Positions 11,201-22,610 of a stretch of 64,000 nt of DNA are shown here, in pieces; the stretch's first letter is position 1, and each line of letters begins with the position of its first letter. The translations under genes and the position numbers were made by a program. The stretch lies in NCBI RefSeq assembly GCF_004011695.2, contig NC_082412.1, positions 62,001 to 126,000 of the forward strand. The letters are read 5' to 3'. The notes under the pieces are model-generated. The model did not search any database. It saw only the letters and a list, made by a program, of their open reading frames with translations, and had not been told where the DNA came from. This stretch comes from Ascochyta rabiei (Eukaryota > Ascomycota > Dothideomycetes > Pleosporales > Didymellaceae).

Positions 11201-11960
11201 TGTAGGCAGTCCTACAGGTTATAGTTAACTTTAAATAGAATAACTAGCCTAACTATCTTCTAGCCTGCTAACTAGCACTTAACAATTGCAACTCTTTAGT
11301 TACTAGGGTTAGTTCTAACCTGCTCCTCTACAACTATAATGTAAACCTCCTGCAGACAACATTACTACTAACTGTTAGCTAGAACACACTATAGGGACAG
11401 GCAGTCTATTTCCTAGACTACCTCTAGTAAGGTATAGAGCTTACCTAGGCAGCTATAGCATAGGTATAACTACACACCTAGAACGCAACAGACTGTAGCT
11501 GTAGGCCTGTAGAGTAGTACTACGTAGGAGATAGGGTGTAGTTTTCCCTCTGCAATGTAAAAACTAACAGGCTAAGTTAGAAACTTAACTAGTTACAAGC
11601 CTAGTACACAGTAGTTACAGTTTTCACCCCTTTAACAGTTACTCTAGATCTGCTTAGCAACCTTTATAAGATAGTGTATATAGACCTGCTAGAACGTACA
11701 GCCTCTAACCTGCTACTAACACAGCGCCTATAGGAGAGTAGACTAGGCCTACTAGTTGTCCTAAAGGAGGACAATCTAACCCTAGCTAAATAGGAGGTAG
11801 AGGTAATTCTAAAAGAGATAAGGGCTTGTAGGCAGAATAAGTTATAGGTTCTAGTTAAATAGAAGGGGTATATAAAGCTAATGTAGAAACTGCTAGAGGT
11901 GTTATAGGATATAAAGGTATAGGAGGTCTTTACAGCAACACACACAGTACATAAGAAGTA
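8300..11960 (+). pseudogene. pol of gypsy element 1: protease, RT, RNase H, integrase (decayed)
   Basis: Order is that of Ty3/gypsy. RT: the segment near 9245-9290 reads WHMCVDYYALN, and the active-site box reads YLDN at 9555-9566. RNase H: a TDxS-type segment near 10005-10030. Integrase: an H2C2-type start near 10680-10760 (ending CNFYWKGML), a DFI core segment near 10890, and GTERANQEVQ near 11175. Stops are almost all TAG. YLDN in place of YLDD also occurs in the other gypsy elements here, so the Asn may be original. The decay covers the whole frame, so this is a relic. Confidence 0.85.
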
Positions 11961-14799
11961 GATGTAGAGAAGGAGAAACTTTTTATTATTTATAATAACC
12001 CTTACAGGGTCCTATTAGGAGATGCTGCGTAGGGCACAGGGCCTAGCGTAGAAGAGCTTAGGGACCTTACAGCAGCAGCACGTTGCCGCCTTATACTCTA
12101 CACTACTAGACAACTAGCAGCAACCCTTAAGACTTAAAAAAGATAGAGTTGTTAACAGATAGGGAACAACAGGCAGCAGCAGCTATGTTCTAGGCCTAGT
12201 TCTGCGTAATGCAGCAGTAGCAGTTAACCTTATAGTTATTGTTGTTATCTACCTTATCTACCTTAATGGTGCTGCTACATGTTAGCTGTAATATCTCTTT
12301 AAAGTTACAGTAGGGCGTGCGCAGCTCTATAAGGAAAGGTAAGTAGTAACAGCAGGTAAACGTGCGCAGCTCTATAGAGGAGGGGGAGCAGCAACAGCAT
12401 AGGGGGCACAGGTAACTTTACAAGAGAGGGAGAGTAGCAACAGTAGGAAGGCAAGCAGAGCTAACAGACAGACAAGCAGCGCTTGTTAGAGGAGTTAGAG
12501 CAGCAGCAGTAGGACAAGTAGGACGGCAGAGTGTACTCTAGGCAGCAGCAGGGCGTAGTAAGCAGGCGCTTAACTTAGTTAATAGCATCCTTTAGATTAA
12601 GTTAGCTGTATACCTAATATAGACAGAAAAACTTATAGTAGTGTAGGCCTAGACTACCTCTATCTAGTTTATACGCTTAATTTAGGACTAGAAGGCTAAC
12701 CCTACAGCAGCTACAAACTGTTAGAGGTAGGCGTTAAGCTAGTTACTGCCACAACGCCTAGACAACAGCGTGGCAGGTAGGGCAACTTAGGTACTAGGCT
12801 TAGTAGGGGCATAGGCAGCGTAAGAGGTAGTTAGCCGCTTGGCCAGCGTAGGGTTAGCTAGGGCTAGGTTAAGGGCAGCCTTATACACCTGCTGGTGCTT
12901 ATAGTAGGTGCCTAACAAGACTGTTATATTAGAAAGGAAGACCTACAGGGGCGTTAAAGGGGTAATTTACAGTAGAAGACAGGCCAACGCCCCTAGTTAG
13001 CCTTATTACTGCCTAGACCCTAGGTGCTAGGCGTCTTAATATAGGTGTTACTAGCACGCACTAACATCTTAGCTACTGTTAGTCAGGAACATAGGGCTAG
13101 GACAGAGACACATACTTAGATGTACTGCTTAAAGTTACACTAGGTATACTAGAGCTTAGTGTTTATAGTAAAGAGGTTGTTATTATAAACGTAAGTGTAC
13201 TTACGCTTAGCGCAGGTACAGCACGTTTTACTAGCGCTAGGAATGTAGTTAGCTGTAGAAGGTTAGTAGGTAAGTAGGCCTATAACAGAAGCAGAATATA
13301 CATAAGACTAACTAGTAAGAATAATAAGAAGGTAGTATAGGCAGTATAGGACAGCGCTAGCAGATTAATTAATTAATCAATTAATAAGTTTAACGTCCTG
13401 TGTAAGTCTAAGACTATATAAGACGAGAGCAGTTAAGCTGCTCTAGTAATTTAAGCAGTGTGTTTCTTTAAAGGGATAGTAAATGTGTGTTCGTAATCTA
13501 ATAGTGAGGGCCTGTGCCCTAAGTTGTTAAGAAGAGTTATTGCCCTGTTGAATTAGGGTTGTGTAGAACTATCCTACAAGTAGGTAGTTCTAGCGTTTGT
13601 TGTTTGTTGTCTATTACTAGCTATTGCTATTGCAGTAGACAGTCTTTGTATTGTTATTGTTGTTGTTATTGTTGTTGTTGTTGTTGTTTGTTTGTCTATT
13701 ACTATTGCTAGTAGTAGACTGCTGGGGGTGTCTAAGCCGTTGCTTAGTTGATTTCGTAGGATAGCTAGGGATATAGACCTGCTACTTCACTAAGGCAGCA
13801 GGTATCTATAGGCCTAAGGAGAGAGCTGTTACTTTGTCGATATAGTGTTCGTATTAGGGGTAGGTTTAAGCCATTACTTAGTCGATTTTAGTAAATTTTG
13901 TCTAGGTATAGGAGGTTAGTATAGCTAGTTATGATAGGGGGGTATTTGTAAGAAAGTAATAGCTGTGTAGCAATTGCTAGGCAGGCAATAGCTATAGCTA
14001 GGAGTTCTCTGTTTGTTGTGCCTTCGACCGGTCTAAATCTTCAAGCGCACAGGCCATTGCAGAGATTTCATCTCAACTAAGACTAGATAACCACTCTGTT
14101 TAGCTTACAATAGCTAGCGCGCCTATTCCAGCGCCTGCACTACAAAACAGACGCTGGAAATAGATGTTAGAAAGGCATGTTCGTAATATTGGGATAAAAA
14201 ACCGATGGAAATCGACCTTTCTCCAACAATGAAAAGTTGGTGTTGAGTGACAGCGCTAGCAGAGACAGAGACTAGGTCCTTGTTATCTAAGTTGCCCTTA
14301 ACCTTATAGTTGCCTATATAATAGCAGTAAGCTTTCTACATATATAGTTAGGCCCTACAACTAAATTAGAAACTATAGAAAAAAAATACTAGAGGAATGT
14401 TATAGGCAGAGGGGAGGGACTGTAGCAGACTACAACCGCCCCCTCTAGGGGGACTACTAGCTCCTTAGCTGGTGGCCTAGTGGCTATAACTAGAGGTAAC
14501 GTTAGACATAGTAGGTAGGGCGTAGGCATAATACAAAAATAGAGTAGGTATAATACAGGTAGGTTAGGTAGAAGCGTAGAGTAGTACAGTAGCTAACTTA
14601 GGTAGGTGCGCTAGGTAAAACAAAAACAACCTAGGTGCGTGCAGGGACCACCCTAGGTAAACTACAGACTAGACTAGCAGCTAACCGACTAAGAGGCGGA
14701 CCCTTACGCAACCACAACTGGCTCTAGGGTTTACCTACCACTAGCGTCCCTCTAGTCCACAAAAAATGTAGAAAGAACCTAGCAAAATACATTTAGCTA
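11961..14799 (+). other. Long 3' region of gypsy element 1, no recognised gene
   Basis: About 2.8 kb between integrase and the 3' LTR. It contains CAG/AGC-rich DNA (12060-12560) with a repeated GTGCGCAGCTCTATA motif about 50 bases apart, a TTG/GTT microsatellite at about 13640-13690, and a stretch at 14020-14260 with ordinary composition and little RIP signature. It may be a lineage-specific extra region or a further nested insertion; I found no LTR or TIR pair in it. Confidence 0.55.
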
Positions 14800-14822
14800 G
14801 GGAGAGATAGGGAAAGGAGGTA
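14800..14822 (+). promoter_or_regulatory. Polypurine tract of gypsy element 1
   Basis: A purine-rich run ending GGGAAAGGAGGTA abuts the 3' LTR; in LTR retrotransposons it primes plus-strand DNA synthesis. Confidence 0.75.
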
Positions 14823-14977
14823 TGTTATAGGCTTAGACCTTATCTGAGCCTTAAGCGAGACAGGGCAGTCACGTGCCCTACAGACATATTAGAAGGACAC
14901 GCAACGTGTTACCTCCTTAAGAGAAACAATACTATATCGACCCTTATTGTATCTAACCCTAAGGCCAGTCCATAACA
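14823..14977 (+). repeat. 3' LTR of gypsy element 1
   Basis: Same length as the left LTR (155 bp), starts TGTTATAGG and ends CCATAACA. It keeps several C/G bases that are T/A in the left copy, so it is the less mutated of the two. Confidence 0.93.
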
Positions 14978-15534
14978 CATGGTAGCTTTAGGTGTTGCAG
15001 AATAGTAAGTAGTTAGCCTAGTGAGACATGGTTAAAGGCTCCTTTAATGACTAGGAACACTGTAGTTGTTGTGCACTTTAGTTTCCTCTGTTCTTACACT
15101 TAGTTTAGTAGTAATATAGAACCGTCTATAGCTAATTTTTATATTCTTCTACCTAGTTGTAAAGGGTAGAGTAGGGTGGTTGTTTCAGCTAGTATGCTAA
15201 GCCGTTTGGCTACTAGTCTTTCTACTACCTTGCCTAGGCAGCTTAGAAGGGCAATTACCCTGTAGGCTTTAGGGGCTAAGTAGTCTAGTTTGTTTGCCTT
15301 TTTTAGGATAATTCCTGTTGCTCTTTTCTAGATTTAAGGATAGTACCTATAGTTAAATAGGGTAGAGAACGCATAGAAGAATATGTCTGTTTCTACTTTA
15401 TATACTGTAGTAATAATCTCCTAGTTTATAGTATCTAGTCCTAGGGAGCTACTTTGGATTTGTGAGGAGCAGGCGTGTTCTAGCTCTTCTTTAGTAAGAG
15501 GTGGCTATTTCTAGCTACCTTCCTGGTAGGTGCT
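14978..15534 (-). mobile_element. LINE-1 copy, fragment B: reverse transcriptase core
   Basis: The reverse complement matches the second LINE at about 40990-41344 and 47641-47830: PPLTKEELEHAC, SSLGLDTINWEI (W at a TAG), ATGIIL, then KGAFNHVSLG. These are the N-terminal blocks of a Tad/I-clade LINE RT. It is flanked on both sides by gypsy insertions whose TSDs belong to the LINE sequence. Confidence 0.88.
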
Positions 15535-16044
15535 TGTTACGATCCTGTGCTAGGGCACGGCACAAGCATAAGTACCAGCCAACCAACACCCCTGACTCCG
15601 CCCTGAAGGAACGAACAGTAGAGAAGGACAGAACAGAGAGGGATGTTACGTAACCGCTTGTTAACAAGCATAACACACGTAACTGCTTGTTAACAAGTAT
15701 AGTATAATACGCTTGTTAATAAGCATAGTATAATATACTTATTAACAAGCACCCTTATATATTTTATTAGACTAACTTTAGTTACTTGTTAATAAGTACT
15801 GTATCTCCTTAGTATAGAGTTAAGTCAGAATACAACCCTTATATTTATGTTTAACCTTATTAATTAAGTTTGTCTTTAGAATCTTAACCTAAGCTTAAAC
15901 TAGACAATCTACTCTATACTATTTAGTGCACGCTATCTTTATAAGCTTTGCTTAGTTAATAACCCTAACTAATTTACTAGTACTTATCCCTAAGAACTAA
16001 TAGAATTAGTGCTTATAGTCTTTAACTAAAGTACAACTTTAACA
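15535..16044 (+). repeat. 5' LTR of gypsy element 2
   Basis: Starts TGTTACGATCCTG and ends CTTTAACA. It includes three to four repeats of a GCTTGTTAACAAGCATA-like palindromic motif (15655-15755). Confidence 0.93.
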
Positions 16045-16241
16045 TTTTAAACACCCCTAAGATAAGTACTATTAGATCCTGTGCTACCCCTAGTAACTTC
16101 CTATCTAGCAACATTAACATAGATGTAACTGTTACTACTAGCACTATAAACATTAATAAGCCTAACCTTTACTACAGAGATTGTAGTAAGCTTAATAACT
16201 AGCTTATACAGTAGGATCTCTTCTTTACCTTCTAAGGTAAA

Positions 16242-16345
16242 TGTAAGGGCTCGGCTCGAACCCACCTAAGCCACACGGACCAAAAAGGTACAGTATTCCA
16301 TTAGATAGATTAACTGGGGTTTAAACAGTATAAATACCTGTAACA
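16242..16345 (-). repeat. Left terminal repeat (3' LTR) of the TRIM-like element
   Basis: 104 bp. Its minus strand includes TGGCTTAGGTGGG directly followed by TTCGAGCC, which resembles RNA polymerase III A- and B-box sequences placed side by side. Confidence 0.85.
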
Positions 16346-16737
16346 GTATACCCCTCTCCTCTAAGGCTTAACCTAAGACTCTGTTTAGACAAGCCTATCG
16401 CCCCTAGGCGCTGCCCTTAACGTGTAGTACCAAAGTCTATAACACCCCTAGGCACTCCCCTTAACACCTCAGCGCCTCTAGGGCTCCCCCTTAACAAGCT
16501 GGCTAACCAGTTAGGGTAGGTACCCCTAGTTTGCTGCGAACGCTGCCTGGGACTAGGCTAGGCCTAATCTAGGTCTGCCATGTGGCTACACTAGACCTCC
16601 CAGCAGCAACAGCGTGGCGACCAAAGGGCCCTGCCTCACGCTTCAGCTAAATTGGCTGGCCTGGCTGCCTAGGAGTAGTGGTAGGTGAGGATCGAACCTG
16701 CAACCTGCACACGCTCCTAGGATCTAATAGATTACTC

Positions 16738-16841
16738 TGTGAGGGCTCGGCTTAAACCCACCTGAGCCACACGGACTAAAAAGGTACAGTAATCCATTAG
16801 ATAGATTGACTGGGGTTTAAACTGTATGAATACCTGTGACA
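16738..16841 (-). repeat. Right terminal repeat (5' LTR) of the TRIM-like element
   Basis: 104 bp, about ten percent different from the left repeat. Just inside it (minus strand) lies GGTTCGATCC, an exact match to the pol III B-box core. Confidence 0.85.
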
Positions 16842-18444
16842 GTAAGAAAGTTCCTAAGGCTAAAAGAGTAGTCCTTGCAGCTAGCTATATGTGTAGCAAA
16901 GTGTTTATCTAGATTAAGCCCTTTATACAGCAGTACTAAGCTAGCAAGGCCCTAGATAACATAGACAAGTAGATAAAAGACTTTAACCTATTTAAAGAAA
17001 AGATTAAGCTAATCTTTAGAGTCTCTAACAAACTATACATTGCTTAATGCAACATTGAGAAGATTAGACAGGTCAAGGTAGCTGCTAACTACGCTGCGGA
17101 GTTTTAGCAGCTTACTGCTAACACTAACTAGGACAACACTACTCTATTTTATATGTTCTAATAAGGATTAAAGCCTAAGGTTGAGGAAGAACTTATACGC
17201 ACCAGCGCAAGCATAGAAACCCTTAATAAGCTTATTAATACTGCTATTAATATTAACGTACAACTCTAAAAACTTTAGCAAGAACTTTAAGATAATCCTA
17301 GAGTATATACTACTGTTATTGCTACTAACAGGCTACTACTAAGGAACTAGTAGCGCAATAACCTGAACAGAGGACAATAAGGAGGTTGCAACCAGCTAAA
17401 TACTAGTTGTTGCATCTACAGCAACACTTAGAGTAGATACTACAGACCTAAAGCAATAGGCCTCTTAAACCTTAACAAGAGACTACTAAAGCAATAGAAC
17501 AAGAGGCCTAAGGGGGGTAACTAACACAGAGGCAGCAGGGACTTCTATAACTGTAGCAAACTAGGCTACTTTGCTAGAGACTACTAGATAAACAAGGTTT
17601 ACTGCTAGTTAAATATACTTACCTGTAATTATAATAATACAGATACTAGTAGATAGGAAATTCTTACTAATATTATAGGACAACTGCTAGAGGATCTAGA
17701 GTCTAGTCTAGAGGACAATAATAACTGTATTGTAACTCTAATTCGTATAGCAACAACTTACTAGAACGCCTAGGCAGGCAAAGAAACAGAGAACTACTCT
17801 AACAATAACTAGTAAAAGAAAAACAACCTACTAGACATACTAGGACAAAAGTTTAGCTAAATTAATGTAAAGGTAACACGCAAATAAGAACGCATAGCTT
17901 AACAACACTAGAGGCGTAACAACAAAGAAGCCTACTACTAAATATGTTAGGAACTTATTAGTCCTATAGAAGGACCTAAAATTGCAGAAATAACACTAGA
18001 ACTCCAACAGCTTGTTTACTAGTTTAGAAAAGAAATTAATAATAGCAAACAGCCTGCTAAAGACCTAGAAGAAGTTAAAGACTAGCTTTAGTGTAAGTAC
18101 GAAACACAGCTTAGCCTAGAACATATGCAGAAGCAGAAACAAGCACTACTAGAAATTAGCCTACAACTACAGTACATCCTAGACTACTAAAACCTAAAAT
18201 ATAGAAACCTTATGTAGATAGTATATACTAAAGACAAATGTATAATCTACTATAATAAGAAGCTTAGTGCAGGATAGTTCCTAGCACAACAAGGCCTCTG
18301 TTGCGACTAATAGTACTAGTGTCACAACAACCTGTGTAAACTTTATCTTATTAACAAACACTAGGAAGCACACTGCCCTAGAACAGATAACCTACAGGCT
18401 ACGATGCAAATGTAGTTAGTAGTTAACAGAAGTTGCTACAACTA

Positions 18445-19256
18445 CGCTGGCAAAAGGGTAGGGGGTACCCTAGGGTTGGGTAGGGGTTAGGTACGGTGCG
18501 CACGGACGTTAGGTAGGGGTAGGGTAGGGGTAGGGTCCACATGGGGTAGGGGTAGGGTAGGGTCTGCACAGACGTTAGGTAGAGGTAGGGTAGGGGTACC
18601 TCTAGCGTAGGGTAGGGGTAGGGTACAGTCCGCACGGACCAGGGGTAGAGGTAGGGTAGGGTAGGGTTTGGGGTAGGGTCTGTAGGGAAGAGGTAGGCCT
18701 GAGTAGGGCCTGTAGGTGTCGGCGTGTAACTCTTTAACTAAAGCAGTTATTGCAAAACGTTGTACTACAGAAACGTGGTGCAAACCAAGCGCTTTCAAAC
18801 AGTCCATATACCGTGAGATTCCGATTAAAACTAGTAGAGTTACAGCAGTTGTTGTGTAAATCCTAGGTTATTACTACGTAGGCCTACGTAACAACTGCTC
18901 TAGCTCTACTAGTTATAATTAGAATCTCACGGTATATAGACCGTTTGAAAGCGCTTGTTTTGCTCTACATTTCTGTAGTACAGAGTTTCGCAATAACTGC
19001 TTTAGTTAAAGAGTTGGACGCTGACACCTACCCTATCCAACCCCTACCCAACCCCTACCTGTACCCCATGTAGACCCTACCCTACCCCTACCCCTACCCC
19101 ATGTGGACCCTACCCTACCCCTACCCCTACCCCATGTGGACCCTACCCTACCCCTACCCTCTTAGCATGGAATTAGCGTGGGTAGGGGTAGGGTAGGGTA
19201 GGGGTACATCACGTGATGTACCCTACCCCTACCCAACCCCTACCCTTTTGCCACCG
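18445..19256. mobile_element. 812-bp palindromic MITE with G-run arms
   Basis: TA dinucleotides flank it (18443-18444 and 19257-19258). Ends are inverted: CGCTGGCAAAAGGGTAGGGG at left and the complement of CGGTGGCAAAAGGGTAGGGG at right. The left third is runs of GGGTAGGGG, the right third runs of CCCTACCCC, and the middle (about 18713-19030) is an imperfect inverted repeat whose arms share AACTCTTTAACTAAAGCAGT and GTAACAACTGC-like blocks. A TA target and TIRs point to a Tc1/mariner-type MITE. No ORF of note. It interrupts the gag-to-protease region of gypsy element 2. Confidence 0.88.
19202..19223. repeat. 22-nt perfect palindrome centred on CACGTG in the MITE
   Basis: The palindrome reads outwards from TCACGTGA to GGGTACA and TGTACCC on each side. 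The related MITE at 34403-35943 has the same motif with its right arm mutated. Confidence 0.85.
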
Positions 19257-22200
19257 TAGCAACAACACACACTAGCAGAACTGCCTTAACACAGATTGCA
19301 AGAAGCATCGCAGTACTAAGGAGTTTAAAGGGTTTAGTGATAAGGGGACTCTTTTAGGCCAGCGCCTACAAGCCCTAGGGATTAATCTATTAATAGCATT
19401 AGGGACAATCACCTTATTAAGCTAACTATTAAACTAAATAGGGTAGCCTTAACAGTACTCTTAGACTTAGGAGCATAAGTAAGTTATATATCTAGAACAG
19501 CAATATAGCAAGCTAGACTTAGATTACACTATAAGGAGAACACGTACCTACTCTAAGTAGCTAATAGAGAATTAATGCTAGATAAATTGCTAATTATATT
19601 TAAAGTAATAGCAGCACCTCTATAGATACAGGGGCACTATAAGGAAATAAACCTAGACGTCTTTGCAAAGGCCACGCACAATATTCTATTAGGACTTCTC
19701 TAGTTACAAAAGTACAACCTATAGATAGACTAGGCATAAGAAAGACTTTTATTGGAAGGATGCAAATGCAGTACTAATGTATCTACGCCTACGCAGCGCA
19801 CACAGCAGCTAGTAGATAAGAAGGAGATTAATAATATCTCTTTAATACATAAGATAGGCTAAGATAGAGCAGTTAACTCTATAGATGCTAAACGCCCTAT
19901 AGATTACAAAGTAAGAGTTATGGAGGAGAGGAGTGCACCTCCTGCTATCCCTAACGTTTACTAACAGTACATAGAGATATTTAGAGAAAAGCTTACAGCA
20001 AAAGCCCTGCCTAAGCACAAACTCTAAGATCACAAGACTAAGCTCTAGGAACAAAAGACACTAACTTTTAGGCCGTTATATTAGTTATAAGAAAAGGAAC
20101 TTAAAGTACTTTGCAAGTATATTAAGGAGAACCTTAAGAAGGGATTTATTAGAAGATTAGAATTACCTGTAGGGTACCTAATTATGTTTATTCCTAAGAA
20201 GGACAGCAAGCTACAACCTTATATTAACTTTAGGAAGCTTAATAAAATTACTATTAAGAACTGCTACCTACTCCTAAATATTACAGATATACAGAACTAG
20301 CTAGTAGGAGCTTAGTACTTTACAGTGTTAGACCTATAAGGCGCGTACAACCTTATACGCATAAAAAAAGAAGAAGAATAGAAAATAGTATTTAGGACGC
20401 AATATAAACTCTATAAGTACCTTATTATGCTATCTAGTCTAACAAACGCACCAGCAACGTGCTAGAAGTTAATTAACAATATCCTAAGAGTACACCTTAA
20501 CAGAGCTGTAGTAGCGTACCTAGACAATATCCTAGTGTATTTAAAGACACTAGAAGAGCATAAACAGCATGTTACAGAAGTACTAAAATGCCTAAAGCAG
20601 GCAGACCTACAGCCTAAACCTAAAAAGTATAAATAGCATAAGGAGGAAGTTATATTCCTAGGGTACATTGTAGGATAATACAGAGTTAAGATTAGTCTAA
20701 TAAAGATAGAAGTAGTTAAGACCTAGCAGACGCTAAAAATAGTTAAACAGATCTAGGAATTCTTAGGATTTGTTAACTTTAACTAACACTTTATTAAGGA
20801 CTACTCTAAGATTGCAATCCTGCTAATAAAGCTCACGCGGAAGGATACACCATTTAAGTAGGAAAAAGAACAGAATATTGTGTTTAAGGCACTTAAGCAA
20901 GCCTGCATTATACCTCCTACGTTAATTATATTTTGTAGTAGCAAACCAATGCGTATAGAGACTAATACCTTAGATCTTATATTAGGCGCATGTATTATAT
21001 AAGAAAAGGATAGACTATAGCACCCTAGTGCTTACTACTTAAGTAAGCTCTTAGGACCTAAAGAACGCTATAATATGCATAACAAAGAATTACTTATAAT
21101 TATATAAGCTCTAGAACATTAGTAACTATATGTAGAAAGCTGCTTAGAACTTACTATCTACACTAACTATAAGAACCTAGTATACTTTACTACTACTAAG
21201 GTCTTAAATTTATAATAAGTACATTAGCCTAAGATACCTAGGTAATATAAATTTGAGATATTGTATACGCTAGGTAAAGACAATAGTAGAGCTAACGCAC
21301 TTAGCAGACGATATAACTTTGCTAGAGAAAAAACAATTAACTAATTCGCAGTACTTAGAATTAACAACAATAGGTTACTTAGACTATTGCAGTAACTAAA
21401 CAATATAATGCAGATTTAAAACAAACAGCGTATTATATTAGACGTACTAAAGGAACTTTAGAACAAAATTATAGCTAATTACTACAATAACCTACTATAT
21501 AGACACCCTAGAATTACACGCACTATAGAACTTATTAAGCAATACTATAAGTTTAGAGATATAAAATACAAGGTCACTAAATATAATAAGAACTGTGTTA
21601 ACTATTAGTAAAATAAACATAGTACACACGCGAAATACCGAGATATGCAGGCAATAGAGCTACTAACAGCACTATAGACAAATATTATAATAGACTTTGT
21701 TACACAGCTGCCTATCTTAAGAGACCTAGTAACTAGATACAACTATAACTTAATCTTTGTTATAGTTAACAGATTTACTAAGTACGCTAAAATAATACTA
21801 TTTTAATATAGTTATACTGCAGAGCAGCTTATATAAGTGTTCCTAGATTAACATATAAGGTATTATAGCATACTAGAATTAATAATTAGTAATTAAGACA
21901 AGCTCTTTATGTTAAACTACTAGACTACGCTCTTAGTAGCTTTTATTACTAAGAAGAAGCTTTTAACAGCCTATTATCCGCAGACAGACAGATAGACAGA
22001 AAGATTAAATTAGACTAGAGAAACATACCTATAGATATACAGCAACTAGTAGTAAGATAACCTGGTTTTACTGTTACCTATAGGATAAATCGCATACAAC
22101 AACAAATTGTTAGAAATAATAGGAGAAATACTGTTCTTCCTAAATTACAGGATGTACCTAAATCTCTTTACTAGAAGCCTAGACACGCTAATTTAGACTA

Positions 22201-22610
22201 AATTAGTAATAGCTTTAGTAGTAAGACTAAAAGAAGTGCATAGAAAAGCACTAGAAAATATTAGCAGAGCTTAAGAACAAGCAATCTTCAATGTTAACTA
22301 GAAAAGAAAAAAGGCACCTTAGCTAAAAGAGGGGGATAAAGTCTATCTTTTTATAAAAACCTTTGCACATAAAGACTAACAAAAACACTAGACTACGTTA
22401 AAGTTAGACCCTTTTTTATTTCTAAGCAGATAAGCCTAGTTAACTACAGACTTAATCTAGTAAAAGATGTAAAGATCTATCTAGTGTTCTACATATTGCT
22501 ATTAGATCAAGCTAACTCTAGAACGCCTACCTAGGAGAACTTCTATTATTAAGCTAATAGTAAAGATAAATAGGAAGTTAAAAAAATAGTAATACATAAG
22601 GGAAATGGCA
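19257..22610 (+). pseudogene. pol of gypsy element 2: protease, RT, RNase H, integrase (decayed)
   Basis: RT blocks are clear between about 20070 and 20800: FIPKKDSKLQPYINFRKLNK, TVLDLQGAYNLIRI (Gln at TAA), and the active-site box YLDNILVY at 20517-20540. RNase H follows (about 20940-21330, with LGACII, HNKELL and a final ANALSRRY). Integrase shows an IDFVTQLP-like segment near 21690 and QTDRQTERLNQ near 21985. The order is that of Ty3/gypsy. Stops occur throughout, at Gln and Trp positions. It would have supplied all the enzymes for retrotransposition; it is now inactive. Confidence 0.88.

Larger units (their letters stand above)
6909..14977 (+). mobile_element. Ty3/gypsy element 1, complete with LTRs and TSD
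   Basis: Two 155-bp LTRs bound an 8069-bp element. The flanking pentamers are CATAG (6904-6908) and CATGG (14978-14982), a 5-bp TSD differing by one G/A transition. A purine tract (GGGAAAGGAGG) directly precedes the right LTR, giving plus orientation. It sits inside a minus-strand LINE. All coding frames are riddled with TAG/TAA. Confidence 0.93.
16242..16841 (-). mobile_element. 600-bp TRIM-like LTR element inside gypsy element 2 gag
   Basis: Two 104-bp terminal direct repeats (16242-16345 and 16738-16841), starting TGTRAGGGCTCGGC and ending CTGTRACA, enclose 392 bp without coding capacity. Flanks are GTAAA (16237-16241) and GTAAG (16842-16846), a 5-bp TSD with one transition. On the minus strand a purine tract (TTAGAGGAGAGGGGTATAC) abuts the left repeat, so the element points left. 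The interior is GC-rich and hardly RIP-mutated compared with its host. Confidence 0.85.
16045..18440 (+). pseudogene. gag of gypsy element 2 (decayed, split by a TRIM-like insertion)
   Basis: The reading frame runs from about 16105 (NINIDVTVTTSTI), is interrupted by the insertion at 16242-16841, and resumes in frame at KKVPKAKRVVLAASY. The zinc-knuckle segment at 17543-17584 reads FYNCSKLGYFARDY, where CCHC spacing shows that the first Cys, the His and the last Cys are all now Tyr. Each is one transition (TGC to TAC or CAC to TAC), as RIP would make. Stops are TAG/TAA at Gln/Trp positions throughout. Confidence 0.8.

Noticed and set aside
11664..11945. Minus-strand ORF of 93 codons, Ser/Tyr-rich
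   Set aside because: It is antisense to the end of the gypsy element 1 pol region; Ser/Tyr richness is the antisense image of TAG-rich DNA.
16690..16737. tRNA gene on the minus strand
   Set aside because: Only a B-box core is present; no cloverleaf with paired T, D and acceptor stems could be formed.
18447..19253. GGGTAGGG and CCCTACCC runs as telomere or interstitial telomeric repeats
   Set aside because: The unit is not TTAGGG, it alternates with GGGG and other words, and the runs lie in inverted arms of a TA-flanked element.
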